Shown here: positions 45,598-54,776 of the stretch, one piece after another
How positions within the stretch are numbered: position 1 is the first letter of the stretch
How the letters are laid out: every line of letters begins with the position of its first letter
NCBI RefSeq assembly: GCF_900120295.1
Contig: NZ_LT635470.1
Location: 930,001-994,000, forward strand
Origin: Blautia sp. Marseille-P3201T
GTDB lineage: Bacteria > Bacillota > Clostridia > Lachnospirales > Lachnospiraceae
DNA: 64,000 nt
Reading direction: 5' to 3'
Notes under the pieces: model-generated
Databases searched by the model: none
What the model was told of the DNA's origin: nothing
What the model saw: the letters and a program-made list of their open reading frames with translations, nothing else
Made by a program: the position numbers and the translations under genes

Positions 45598-47049
45598 TTA
45601 TATTACAATTCCATCTCTTTTTCTTGCGATCATTTCATCAATACGATTAATATAATTGGTAACGTCTTTCACGTTTTCTATACGTTCAATACGCTGTCCT
45701 TTTTCGGAAACAAGCTTTGTAGATGCCCCTGCTCCGGCAGCTATAATGGTCTGTTTCTCTTCCATTATAAGTATATTGTAAATTCCTGCTTTGTCAACTT
45801 TTGCATAGCCTACATTTTCCAGATTTCCACACATATTTTTCTGCCGATACAAATAATATGGTCCCATCTGGCAGCTTCTGGCATATTCCATCGCCATTTC
45901 CATGATTTCCTGATTGTTTTCAAATCCCATTTCTTCATATTGATCCTTAAACATACGAAGCCTTGCTGCTCGTTTCACAGCCAGCGAATGTATGGTAAGA
46001 CTGTCAGGATCAAGTTTCTCAATTTCTTTTAACGTATTCTCTACGTCTTCCTTATGTTCTCCCGGAAGACCTACAATTAAATCCATATTAATATTATCAA
46101 ATCCACATTCCCTCGCCAGCGCGAAGGCGTGTCGTGTATCCTCCACAGTATGATTTCTTCCGATAATCTTTAAGGTTTCTGCATTCATAGTCTGAGGATT
46201 TACAGAAATTCTGGTAACAGGGTATTCTCTGATTGCTTCCAGCTTTTCTCTGGTAATACTGTCCGGTCTTCCTGCCTCAATGGTATATTCTTTCACCTGT
46301 TCAACAGGGAATTTCTCCTGAATATGTCCCAATAATCTTCGAAGCTGCTCCGGTTCAAGAGTTGTAGGTGTTCCTCCGCCTATATATATGGTATCTAAAG
46401 TCTTATCTTTCATGATTTCCGAAATAAAATCAAGTTCTTTTAGCAGTGCATCTAAATAATCATCAACTTTATCACGCCACCTCTCTAAAGGCGAAGAACT
46501 AAAAGAACAATACAGGCATATACTTGGACAAAACGGAATTCCCACATATAAGCTGTATCCATTCTCATAATCTATGTTTTTTAAAATTTCTCTTTCTCTG
46601 TTAGCTATCGCAATCGAAAGTGCTGTCTTTTCATCACTGGTATAGTATGTTTTTCTCATATAATCTGCGGCTTCTGCATTACTCATACCTGACTCAATAA
46701 GTCCCATGGCAATCTTGGTCGGACGAATACCTGTCAAATTCCCCCACGGAAGGGTATGACCGGTTTCTTCTACAAGAAGCTGATACAACACCTGTTTTAA
46801 TTTATTTTTTCTGATTTTTCTGTCTTCGTTTTCATCAAATACCTGCTCTCCTTCCCGCACTTTATCACCAAAGCACAGTCGAATAAGTATCTTTTCTCCG
46901 TAAAGAATAGAAATCAGTTTCTCATAACTTTTTTCCTCTTCTACTTCCTCTGTATAATACATTTCGATATCCTCTTTCGGATAAAAGGCCTTTACCAGAG
47001 TGTAGGCATCATATTCAAATTCTCTTTTATTAAAGGAAATTCCAATCAT
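45598..47049 (-). CDS. hemZ: HemZ-type coproporphyrinogen dehydrogenase (radical SAM)
   Basis: The 483-aa protein has an N-terminal domain of about 150 residues typical of HemZ and a radical SAM core with CPSICLYC (the CX3CX2C cluster) in GIPFCPSICLYCSFS, then YIGGGTPTTLEPEQL and FDNINMDLIVGLPGE. HemZ-like proteins are named for oxygen-independent coproporphyrinogen oxidation, but many in anaerobes lack a heme pathway, so the true substrate is open. It sits between the MBL hydrolase and hisS in a conserved Lachnospiraceae cluster. Confidence 0.9.
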   Translation of the reverse strand: MIGISFNKREFEYDAYTLVKAFYPKEDIEMYYTEEVEEEKSYEKLISILYGEKILIRLCFGDKVREGEQVFDENEDRKIRKNKLKQVLYQLLVEETGHTLPWGNLTGIRPTKIAMGLIESGMSNAEAADYMRKTYYTSDEKTALSIAIANREREILKNIDYENGYSLYVGIPFCPSICLYCSFSSSPLERWRDKVDDYLDALLKELDFISEIMKDKTLDTIYIGGGTPTTLEPEQLRRLLGHIQEKFPVEQVKEYTIEAGRPDSITREKLEAIREYPVTRISVNPQTMNAETLKIIGRNHTVEDTRHAFALARECGFDNINMDLIVGLPGEHKEDVENTLKEIEKLDPDSLTIHSLAVKRAARLRMFKDQYEEMGFENNQEIMEMAMEYARSCQMGPYYLYRQKNMCGNLENVGYAKVDKAGIYNILIMEEKQTIIAAGAGASTKLVSEKGQRIERIENVKDVTNYINRIDEMIARKRDGIVI

Positions 47050-47075
47050 AAGGTTCTTCCTCTTTCTATATTTTC

Positions 47076-47708
47076 TTATAAGTAAGGATTATTTTTCTTT
47101 TCAAACTCTGCATCCGTAGCTTCCCCATGCCCCGGATAAATAACTGTTTTTTCCGGCAGTATGTTGAAAATTTTGTTCAAACTTTTACGCATTTGGCTCA
47201 TACTTCCTGTAGGAAGGTCACATCTGCCGCAGTTTCCGTAAAATACAGTATCTCCACTGAAACAAGTTTCTTCTTCTTTAATCCAATAACAGCAGGAACC
47301 AATTGTATGCCCCGGTGTGAGAATTGTTGTAATTTCAAATCCGGCAGCCTGAATTTCTTCTCCGTCTTCCAGCCAGAAATCGGCTTTTACTTTATACGGA
47401 ACCCCTGACCATGCTGCAGATAAATTTTGATTGGCATCAGCTAAAAGCATCTCTTCCTCTCTGGCCGCATACACCGGAATATGATAATGCTTTTTCAATT
47501 CATTTACCGCACACACATGGTCGTAATGACCATGTGTCAGTAAAATACCAACAGGTTTCCCCTGTAACTTTTCCAAAGCATAAATAATCCTTTCCTGCTC
47601 TGCACCTGGATCTACGATTAAGACTTCCTGTGTTTGTTCATTTTTTAAAAAGTAACAATTTGTCTGTACAGGACCTACTACAATCCCTCTCAGCATCATT
47701 TTTTTCAT
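47076..47708 (-). CDS. MBL-fold metallohydrolase (glyoxalase II-like)
   Basis: The 210-aa enzyme has the metallo-beta-lactamase metal ligands in LLTHGHYDHVCAV, the next His in TPGHTIGS, the Asp in CFSGDTVFYGNCGR and the final His in YPGHGEAT. This is the hydroxyacylglutathione-hydrolase-like subgroup common in Firmicutes, perhaps acting on small thioesters; the substrate is not known. AAGGAG precedes the ATG. It lies 9 bp past the relA stop. Confidence 0.9.
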   Translation of the reverse strand: MKKMMLRGIVVGPVQTNCYFLKNEQTQEVLIVDPGAEQERIIYALEKLQGKPVGILLTHGHYDHVCAVNELKKHYHIPVYAAREEEMLLADANQNLSAAWSGVPYKVKADFWLEDGEEIQAAGFEITTILTPGHTIGSCCYWIKEEETCFSGDTVFYGNCGRCDLPTGSMSQMRKSLNKIFNILPEKTVIYPGHGEATDAEFEKKNNPYL

Positions 47709-47717
47709 AAATTCTCC

Positions 47718-50027
47718 TTAACCGGCTGTACGCTCAATGTCTTTCACGCTCTCTACCTGTCTGATTTTTTCAATTAAACTGTTTAATTCTTCTTTACTTC
47801 TTACATCAAAGCAGATATTAATCGTTGCCATTCCCTGTTTATTAGTCCTTGTATTTAAAGCGAGAATGTCAATTTTTCTCTCCGTAAATATCTTAGAAAT
47901 ATCTACAATTAACCCCGTACGATTGTAAGCGAATACATTGATATCTGCCATATATCGCTCTGCGCTTTCATGAGCAGGTACCTGCCATTCTGCATCAATC
48001 AGACGATTTCTGTCCTCTGCCGACATGTTCATTACATTGATGCAGTCTGTACGATGAATGGTTACCCCTCGTCCTCTGGTAACATATCCTACAATTTCAT
48101 CTCCGGGAATAGGATTACAGCATTTTGAGAAACGTACTGCCACATCGTGAATTCCCTTAACGACAATACCGCCTTTCGATTTGCCGATGTGCAGTTTGTC
48201 CTTATGCTCTGCTGTTGCTTCCAATACCTTTTCATCTGTAAGCTCTGCTTTATGATCTTTATTATAAACCTCCAGAAGCTTATTGATAATCTGTCCTTCT
48301 TTCAGACCGCCATGTCCTAATGCAGCCAGAACAGATTCCCAGTCACGGAAACCATATTTCTTCATCACAGCTTCCTGATATTTAGGTTTCTGAATTTCTC
48401 CAAGAGAAATTGCCTTTACTTTCGCATACTGGATAAGCATTTCCTTACCCTTTAAAATATTATCTTCTTTTAATTCCTGCTTAAACCACTGATTAATTTT
48501 ATTTTTCGCCTGTGTACTCTTCACTACTTTTAACCAGTCACGGCTGGGGCCTTTGGAATTCTGAGAAGTAATAATTTCTACACGGTCACCATTTTTAATC
48601 ACATATTCAATTGGAACCAGCTTTCCGTTTACTCTGGCGCCTACCATTTTATTTCCTACTGCACTGTGAACATTATAAGCAAAATCAATTGGTGTAGAGC
48701 CATTTGGCAAAGTTTTTACATCTCCTGCCGGTGTAAAACAATATACACTTTCAGAAAACAAATCCAAATCACTTTTTAAAAGACTTAAAAACTCTTTATT
48801 ATCAGACATGTCGCGCTGCCATTCCAAAATCTGGCGCAGCCAGCTCATCTTCTCTTCTTCTGATTGTGTAACACTGACTTTTCCGTTATTAGAAACCTCT
48901 TTATACTTCCAGTGGGCGGCAATACCATACTCTGCTGTTCTGTGCATTTCAAAAGTTCTTATCTGAATTTCAAAGGGCTGTCCGCTTGGTCCGATTAAAG
49001 TTGTATGCAAAGACTGATACATATTCGGTTTAGGCATAGCAATATAATCTTTAAACCGTCCCGGAATTGGTTTATACATTTCATGGATAATACCAAGCGC
49101 CGCATAACAGTCGCGCACCGTATCCACAATAATTCGTACAGCAAATAAATCGTAAATCTGATCCAGTGTTTTGTCCTGATTTACCATTTTCTTATAAATA
49201 CTGAAGAAATGCTTAATTCTTCCGTCTATCTGAGCATTGATAGATGCCTTTTCAATATGACTTCGCACATCCCCTACAATCTGGTCAATAAATGCCTGAC
49301 GCTCACTCTTTTTCAGATTTATCTTTTCTACCAAATCATAATATACTTCCGGTTTCAGATATTTAAGAGATAAATCATCCAGTTCAATCTTCACCTTAGA
49401 AATACCAAGACGTTGGGCAATGGGAGCATAAATGTCCATAGTTTCTCTGGCTTTTTCTTTCTGCTTATGAGGCGGCATATACTTTAGAGTTCGCATATTA
49501 TGCAAACGGTCTGCCAGCTTAATCAAAATAACACGGATATCCTTGGCCATTGCCAGAAACATTTTTCTTAAATTTTCAGCCTGAACTTCCACTTTATCAG
49601 CAGAATAGCTCAGCTGTCCTAACTTTGTTACACCATCTACTAAAAGTTCTACCTCTGCACTGAATTCCTCACGGATTTCCTCTGATGTCATAACGGTATC
49701 CTCTACCACATCATGGAGCAGTCCCGCTACAATAGTCTCTTTATCAAGCTCTAAGTCTGCCAGAATAATTGCTACGCACAAAGGATGAATAATATAAGGT
49801 TCACCGGATTTTCTGACCTGTCCTTTATGTGCATTGTTGGCAATTTGGAATGCCTTGTCAATCATGGAAATATCAGCAGATGGATGGTATTTCCGAACAC
49901 TGCTTATAAGCTCTTTATAGAGCACTTCCGGACTGGTGAAATCCTCCATGGTTTTCACGCTGGCATCTGCCTTTTTAATTTTTTCAATTTCTTCTGCTTT
50001 TAAGGCAGCTTCTTTTTTTTCTTCCAT
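47718..50027 (-). CDS. relA: Bifunctional (p)ppGpp synthetase/hydrolase
   Basis: This 769-aa Rel protein makes and degrades (p)ppGpp. The HD hydrolase domain is intact with AGLLHDVVEDT, the synthetase domain has YQSLHTTLIGPSGQPFEIQI and HRTAEYGIAAHWKYK, followed by TGS (FTPAGDVKTLPNGSTPIDFA), a zinc-finger region with CCNPIPGDEI, and a C-terminal ACT domain. The ATG at 50027 has AGGTGA at 8 nt; a GTG at 50039 overlaps that ribosome binding site and is less likely. It follows apt by 32 bp. Confidence 0.96.
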   Translation of the reverse strand: MEEKKEAALKAEEIEKIKKADASVKTMEDFTSPEVLYKELISSVRKYHPSADISMIDKAFQIANNAHKGQVRKSGEPYIIHPLCVAIILADLELDKETIVAGLLHDVVEDTVMTSEEIREEFSAEVELLVDGVTKLGQLSYSADKVEVQAENLRKMFLAMAKDIRVILIKLADRLHNMRTLKYMPPHKQKEKARETMDIYAPIAQRLGISKVKIELDDLSLKYLKPEVYYDLVEKINLKKSERQAFIDQIVGDVRSHIEKASINAQIDGRIKHFFSIYKKMVNQDKTLDQIYDLFAVRIIVDTVRDCYAALGIIHEMYKPIPGRFKDYIAMPKPNMYQSLHTTLIGPSGQPFEIQIRTFEMHRTAEYGIAAHWKYKEVSNNGKVSVTQSEEEKMSWLRQILEWQRDMSDNKEFLSLLKSDLDLFSESVYCFTPAGDVKTLPNGSTPIDFAYNVHSAVGNKMVGARVNGKLVPIEYVIKNGDRVEIITSQNSKGPSRDWLKVVKSTQAKNKINQWFKQELKEDNILKGKEMLIQYAKVKAISLGEIQKPKYQEAVMKKYGFRDWESVLAALGHGGLKEGQIINKLLEVYNKDHKAELTDEKVLEATAEHKDKLHIGKSKGGIVVKGIHDVAVRFSKCCNPIPGDEIVGYVTRGRGVTIHRTDCINVMNMSAEDRNRLIDAEWQVPAHESAERYMADINVFAYNRTGLIVDISKIFTERKIDILALNTRTNKQGMATINICFDVRSKEELNSLIEKIRQVESVKDIERTAG

Positions 50028-50059
50028 AAAAAACGTCACCTCTTATCCATCACCTGATT

Positions 50060-50602
50060 TTATTTTCCTTCATAACAAATTACAGATTGAACGTCATATT
50101 TCTTTAATCTTTCTCTGCCTTTTAATCCTGCAAGTTCCATAAGGAAGACTAATTTTACAACTTCTCCCCCAAGACTTTCAATGAGTTTAGCCGCTGCCTC
50201 TACGGTCCCTCCTGTAGCAATTAAATCATCAATAATTACTACTTTTTGTCCCGGTTTAATCGAGTCCTTATGCATTTCAATTACAGCGCTTCCATATTCT
50301 AAATCATAACTCTGCTCTACGGTTTCACATGGAAGTTTTCCCTTTTTTCTCACTAACACAAGAGGTTTATGTAAATTATACGCGATAGGAGCTCCAAAAA
50401 TAAATCCTCTTGATTCTGTTCCTACAATAACATCAACATCCACGTCTTCTAATAACTTCTGCATAGAATTAATTGCAAGCGCAAATCCATCTGCATCTTC
50501 CAAAATACTGGTCACATCTCGAAAAATAATTCCTTCCTGCGGAAAGTCAGGAATACTTCTGATATATTCTTCAATTTTTTTCTTTTTACAACTTTCCATC
50601 AT
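50060..50602 (-). CDS. apt: Adenine phosphoribosyltransferase
   Basis: Apt (180 aa) salvages adenine with PRPP to AMP. The N-terminal SIPDFPQEGIIFRDVTSIL, GTESRGFIFGAPIAYNL and the PRPP-binding VVIIDDLIATGGTVEAA are all standard. It lies between recJ and relA, an order conserved in many Firmicutes. Start at the first of two adjacent ATGs follows AGGGGAAA. Confidence 0.96.
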   Translation of the reverse strand: MMESCKKKKIEEYIRSIPDFPQEGIIFRDVTSILEDADGFALAINSMQKLLEDVDVDVIVGTESRGFIFGAPIAYNLHKPLVLVRKKGKLPCETVEQSYDLEYGSAVIEMHKDSIKPGQKVVIIDDLIATGGTVEAAAKLIESLGGEVVKLVFLMELAGLKGRERLKKYDVQSVICYEGK

Positions 50603-50697
50603 TTTCCCCTGCCCTTTATATCAAATTGTGTCGTTTTTGTGATTTTTATGTGGTTTAGTATATCATCTTTTTTCTGCTGACGCAAATTTTATTTTTC

Positions 50698-52413
50698 TTA
50701 TCGGATATTTTGAATAATCATTTCAATATTCTCTCTGCCTTGAAAAGAATTAACAGATGGATAATAAATTACATCCCACAATTCCTTTTCTTTCAATCTT
50801 TCTGCAAACTCATCTCCGTCCCCAAACCAAACGCATTCTACTGAAAAGCCAAATCCATCCTGAGCCGTCATTTTTACCACATTTCTATTCTTTCCCAAAA
50901 CTCTGCATTTAGAAAACCGAATATCTTTTTGTGCAAAAACAGGCTTTGTATTTCCTTTTCCAAAGGGTTCTAACTGTCCCAGCTGGCGGATAAGAGGAAT
51001 CGTTACATAGGACATTGGCATAGGAACATCAATCACCACTTTTTCTATCATATCTTCATCCGTTAGTGTGCAGTTTTCATTTAACTTTCTGCGAAACTTT
51101 TCAATATTTTCTTCTTTCATAGAAAGCCCCGCTGCCATGGGATGTCCTCCAAACTTTGTAAGAAGTTCCTTACATTTTACCATTTCCTGAAACATGTGAT
51201 ATGCCTCAATAGAACGTCCTGAACCTTTTACACCTTCTTCTCCTTTTGTAAGCACAAAAACCGGTTTTGTATACCTTTCCCGAATACGCCCTGCAATAAT
51301 TCCCGCCAGACTTTCGTGACACTCAGGAAGATAAACCACCAATACTCTGTCCTCTTTCAGCTCTGTGTTTTCAATTATCTCCACAGCTTTCTCTACACCT
51401 TTTACTGTCATATCCTTACGGCTGTCGTTTAACTCTTTCAGGTCTTCTGCTAATACAGATGCTTCTTTTGTATCTTTTGAAAGCAGCAGCTCCAAAGCTC
51501 TTTTTGCCGTACTTAATCTTCCGCTGGCATTAATACATGGTCCTAATACAAATCCAATATGATATGCTGTAATTTCTCTGTTCTCTAAATTGTTGACACG
51601 AATAAGCGCTTTTAAACCTTCATTATCCGTGTTCTGGATGCGCCTTAATCCTTCTTTCACCAAAATCCTGTTTTCATCTACCAGATCCATAACATCTCCT
51701 ACAGTAGCAATTGTTGCAAAAGGAATAAGCTTCTCTATTTCAGAAAAAGAAATCTGCATTTTTTCAAACAATCCCCATACCACCTTAAATGCAACCATTG
51801 CTCCACAAATTTCTTTAAAAGGATAAGGACAGCCTTCCTGCTTTGGATTTACAATAGCATCTGCATTCGGCAAAAATCTTTGAATACTTCCATCTTCTTT
51901 TTCTTCATACGGAATTTCATGATGATCTGTTACCAAAACTGTCATATTCTTCTCTTTTGCAAATGCAATTTGTTCTATGGCGCTAATCCCATTGTCGCAG
52001 GTAATAATCGTGTCAATTCCTTTTTCGTATGCCCGCTCAATAAGTTCTTTACTAATGCCGTATCCATCTTTCATTCTGTCCGGTATATCTACATCCACCA
52101 ACGCATTTGCTGTTTTCAATCCTTGAAGAAGAATGTATGTAGAGCAAACGCCATCAATGTCATAATCTCCGATAATTCTGATTTTTTTCTTCTGCTTTAT
52201 CTTTTGAATTAAAATATTTAATAAGTCTTCAATTCCCTTCAATTGTTTCCATGAATGTAAATTTCTGATTTTCCCATGAAGGTACCGATCAATTTCTTCA
52301 TCTGTAATATATTCTCTGTTCCTGATTAATCTTGCAATCACAGGGTCTACCCCAAAACGATTACTAATCCCTTGAAAATCTGCTTTTTTTGCAGAAACTA
52401 CCCATTTTTCCAT
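50698..52413 (-). CDS. recJ: Single-stranded-DNA-specific exonuclease RecJ
   Basis: The 571-aa 5'-3' exonuclease for recombination and repair shows the DHH-family motifs RIIGDYDIDGVCST, LVTDHHEIPYEE and the GGHPMAAGLSM block of DHHA1, followed by an OB domain to the C-terminus. All catalytic Asp/His motifs are intact and the length is normal. It starts 107 bp after secDF, behind an inverted repeat, and may have its own promoter. Confidence 0.94.
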   Translation of the reverse strand: MEKWVVSAKKADFQGISNRFGVDPVIARLIRNREYITDEEIDRYLHGKIRNLHSWKQLKGIEDLLNILIQKIKQKKKIRIIGDYDIDGVCSTYILLQGLKTANALVDVDIPDRMKDGYGISKELIERAYEKGIDTIITCDNGISAIEQIAFAKEKNMTVLVTDHHEIPYEEKEDGSIQRFLPNADAIVNPKQEGCPYPFKEICGAMVAFKVVWGLFEKMQISFSEIEKLIPFATIATVGDVMDLVDENRILVKEGLRRIQNTDNEGLKALIRVNNLENREITAYHIGFVLGPCINASGRLSTAKRALELLLSKDTKEASVLAEDLKELNDSRKDMTVKGVEKAVEIIENTELKEDRVLVVYLPECHESLAGIIAGRIRERYTKPVFVLTKGEEGVKGSGRSIEAYHMFQEMVKCKELLTKFGGHPMAAGLSMKEENIEKFRRKLNENCTLTDEDMIEKVVIDVPMPMSYVTIPLIRQLGQLEPFGKGNTKPVFAQKDIRFSKCRVLGKNRNVVKMTAQDGFGFSVECVWFGDGDEFAERLKEKELWDVIYYPSVNSFQGRENIEMIIQNIR

Positions 52414-52432
52414 TTTATCACCTTATAATTCC

Positions 52433-52514
52433 AAAAAAGGAGTTGTCACTTTAAGTGCATATACAGAATATTTTAAATACCCTGATTGCTATTTAATGTA
52501 ACAACTCCTTTTTT
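52433..52514 (-). terminator. Inverted repeat/terminator after secDF
   Basis: AAAAAAGGAGTTGTTAC and the complementary GTCACAACTCC-type arm frame an 82-bp hairpin with an imperfect interior; on the minus strand the stem ends in TTTTTTGG. Outer bases resemble those of the repeat at 42328-42480. Confidence 0.65.
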
Positions 52515-52520
52515 CTAAGT

Positions 52521-54758
52521 TTAATTCTGTTTTTTAAATTTTTTCTTCATAACATACCAAAGAGCACCTGTAATACATACAGAAGAATATCCACCGCATA
52601 CAATACCTACCATAAGAGGCAATGCAAATTCACGGATAGAAGAAACTCCCATAATAAATAACAGGAATACCATAATGAAGGTTGTCAGGGAAGTATAAAC
52701 ACTTCTTGTAAGTGTCTGTGTGATACTGGCATTTACTAATGTTTCCAAATCAAATTTCTTACCTGCACCTGCAAGGTTTTCTCTGATACGGTCAAAGATA
52801 ACAATCGTTGCATTGATAGAGTAACCTACAATAGTCAGCATACATGCAATAAAAGTATTTCCTACAGAAACCCTTGCCACTGCATAGAATGCAAGAACTA
52901 CTAATACGTCATGAAGCAAAGCAATAACCGCACTGCTTGCAAAACGAATATCCTTAAATCTGAACCAGATGTATAAAAGCATCAGTACAGTAGCTACAAT
53001 AACGGCTTTTACTGCATCTGCACGCATTTCACTGCTGACAGTAGAAGAAATGCTCTCTGATGTAATATCTTCCTGTGCTACACCAAAGTTATCTATTAAA
53101 GCTGTCTCTAATTTTTCTCTCTGTTCTACATTTAAAGTTCTTGTTTTAATAATAACCTGATTATTTCCTACTACTTTTGTCGCCTGAACATTTTTATCAC
53201 CTGTAACTTCTTCTACTAAAGGTGTAAGCTTTTCATCGATTTCTGCAATACTCATATCCTTGTCAAATTCTACATTTGTAGAAGTACCGCCCTTAAATTC
53301 CAGACTATATTTCAGGGACTCACCTGTTGTACCTTTGAAAATCAACATAGAAACAGGCGCACATAAAATTAGGATAAGAGATACAGCAAAAAATACTTTT
53401 CTCTTCTGCAGGAAAGGAATTGGTGTTCTTTCTTTTCTCTTTCCGTAAAATTTCTCATCTCTTACACCTACTGCATATACTGCATACATCAGATATTTAG
53501 ATACTACTAATGCTGTAAACATAGACAGTACAATACCAAGCGCCAGAGTCTGTGCAAATCCTTTTACCGTTCCGGAACCCAGCCAGTTCAATACAAAGGC
53601 AGCAATTAAAGTAGTAATGTTACCATCGAAGATTGCAGAAAACGCTTTCTTAAATCCATTCTGAAGCGCAGTTCTGACACTCTTTCCGGCTGCAATTTCT
53701 TCCTGAATACGAGCGTAAATAATAACGTTGGCATCTACCGCCATACCGATTGACAGAATAATACCTGCAATACCCTGCAAAGTTAATGTCAAATCAAAAG
53801 CATTTAAAGCAATCAAATCAAGACATACATAAATAATCAAAGCAATACCGGATACAAGTCCCGGAATACGATATACAAAAATCATAAATAAAATGATTAA
53901 TGCAAGACCAATAGCTGCTGCTGTTAAACTGGTGGAAATTGCTTTTTCACCAAGCTGTGCCGCAACCACGCTGGAACGAAGTTCACTTAATTCTAACTTC
54001 AATCCGCCAATACGGATAGTAGATGCCAGATTTTCTGCTTCTGCTGCATCTTTCATACCATCAATCTGTGCCTGACCATCTTTGATTTCCTGTTTTACAC
54101 TTGGAACGCTGACAAAAGTTCCGTCATAATAAATACCAATGGTATCATTTCCCGCTTCCACTGCTTCTTTTGTAGCAGCAGCAAATTTATCTGTTCCTTC
54201 TTTTGTGAAAGATAAACTAACTACATTGACATTATTTTTTAAGTCATCCTGAGCTACTGCAGCTTTTGCATCTTTGATATCTGTTCCTGTAAGAACAATA
54301 CCGCCATCCGCTTCGATTTCTTCAATCGTTTTTGTCAGTTCATACTCATTTGTTTCTGCATTATATGTATAGTTCTCTTCACCGGCAGAGTCTTTGTGCT
54401 CAATAAAATACAGGGAACCAGGTTTTCCCAGTTCTTCTAAAATTTTATTAGCATCTTTTGCTCCGGGAATTTCTACGATAATACGGTTTTCTCCTTCTTT
54501 GTAAACCTGCGCTTCTGTACTATAGTTTTCCACACGTTTCTGAAGTTTGTAAATGGTATCTGCCATTTCATCTTCTGTAGGTGACTCTTTTGATGCTTCA
54601 TATGTAATACTTACACCGCCGGATAAATCCAGACCTGTCTTAATATTCTTTGCAGCACCTGTACCGGTAGGTCCAAATCCCACTGCTGAGGTAAAAATCA
54701 GAAATCCTGTAATGATTGCTGTTAAAACCAGTACAAGTATCCCTCTGTTTTTCTTCAT
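52521..54758 (-). CDS. secDF: Fused protein translocase subunits SecD-SecF
   Basis: The 745-aa fusion has twelve expected membrane segments and uses the proton motive force to help Sec export. The SecD half has GLDLSGGVSITYEA, the P1 periplasmic domain, and GIAGIILSIGMAVDANVIIY; the SecF half has LEFKGGTSTNVEFD, FIACMLTIVGYSINATIVIFDRIRE in two parts and ends KKKFKKQN. The fusion is common in Firmicutes. It follows the SCIFF maturase by 18 bp, the usual SCIFF neighbourhood. Confidence 0.96.
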   Translation of the reverse strand: MKKNRGILVLVLTAIITGFLIFTSAVGFGPTGTGAAKNIKTGLDLSGGVSITYEASKESPTEDEMADTIYKLQKRVENYSTEAQVYKEGENRIIVEIPGAKDANKILEELGKPGSLYFIEHKDSAGEENYTYNAETNEYELTKTIEEIEADGGIVLTGTDIKDAKAAVAQDDLKNNVNVVSLSFTKEGTDKFAAATKEAVEAGNDTIGIYYDGTFVSVPSVKQEIKDGQAQIDGMKDAAEAENLASTIRIGGLKLELSELRSSVVAAQLGEKAISTSLTAAAIGLALIILFMIFVYRIPGLVSGIALIIYVCLDLIALNAFDLTLTLQGIAGIILSIGMAVDANVIIYARIQEEIAAGKSVRTALQNGFKKAFSAIFDGNITTLIAAFVLNWLGSGTVKGFAQTLALGIVLSMFTALVVSKYLMYAVYAVGVRDEKFYGKRKERTPIPFLQKRKVFFAVSLILILCAPVSMLIFKGTTGESLKYSLEFKGGTSTNVEFDKDMSIAEIDEKLTPLVEEVTGDKNVQATKVVGNNQVIIKTRTLNVEQREKLETALIDNFGVAQEDITSESISSTVSSEMRADAVKAVIVATVLMLLYIWFRFKDIRFASSAVIALLHDVLVVLAFYAVARVSVGNTFIACMLTIVGYSINATIVIFDRIRENLAGAGKKFDLETLVNASITQTLTRSVYTSLTTFIMVFLLFIMGVSSIREFALPLMVGIVCGGYSSVCITGALWYVMKKKFKKQN

Positions 54759-54776
54759 TGTCTTTCCCTTCTTTGC

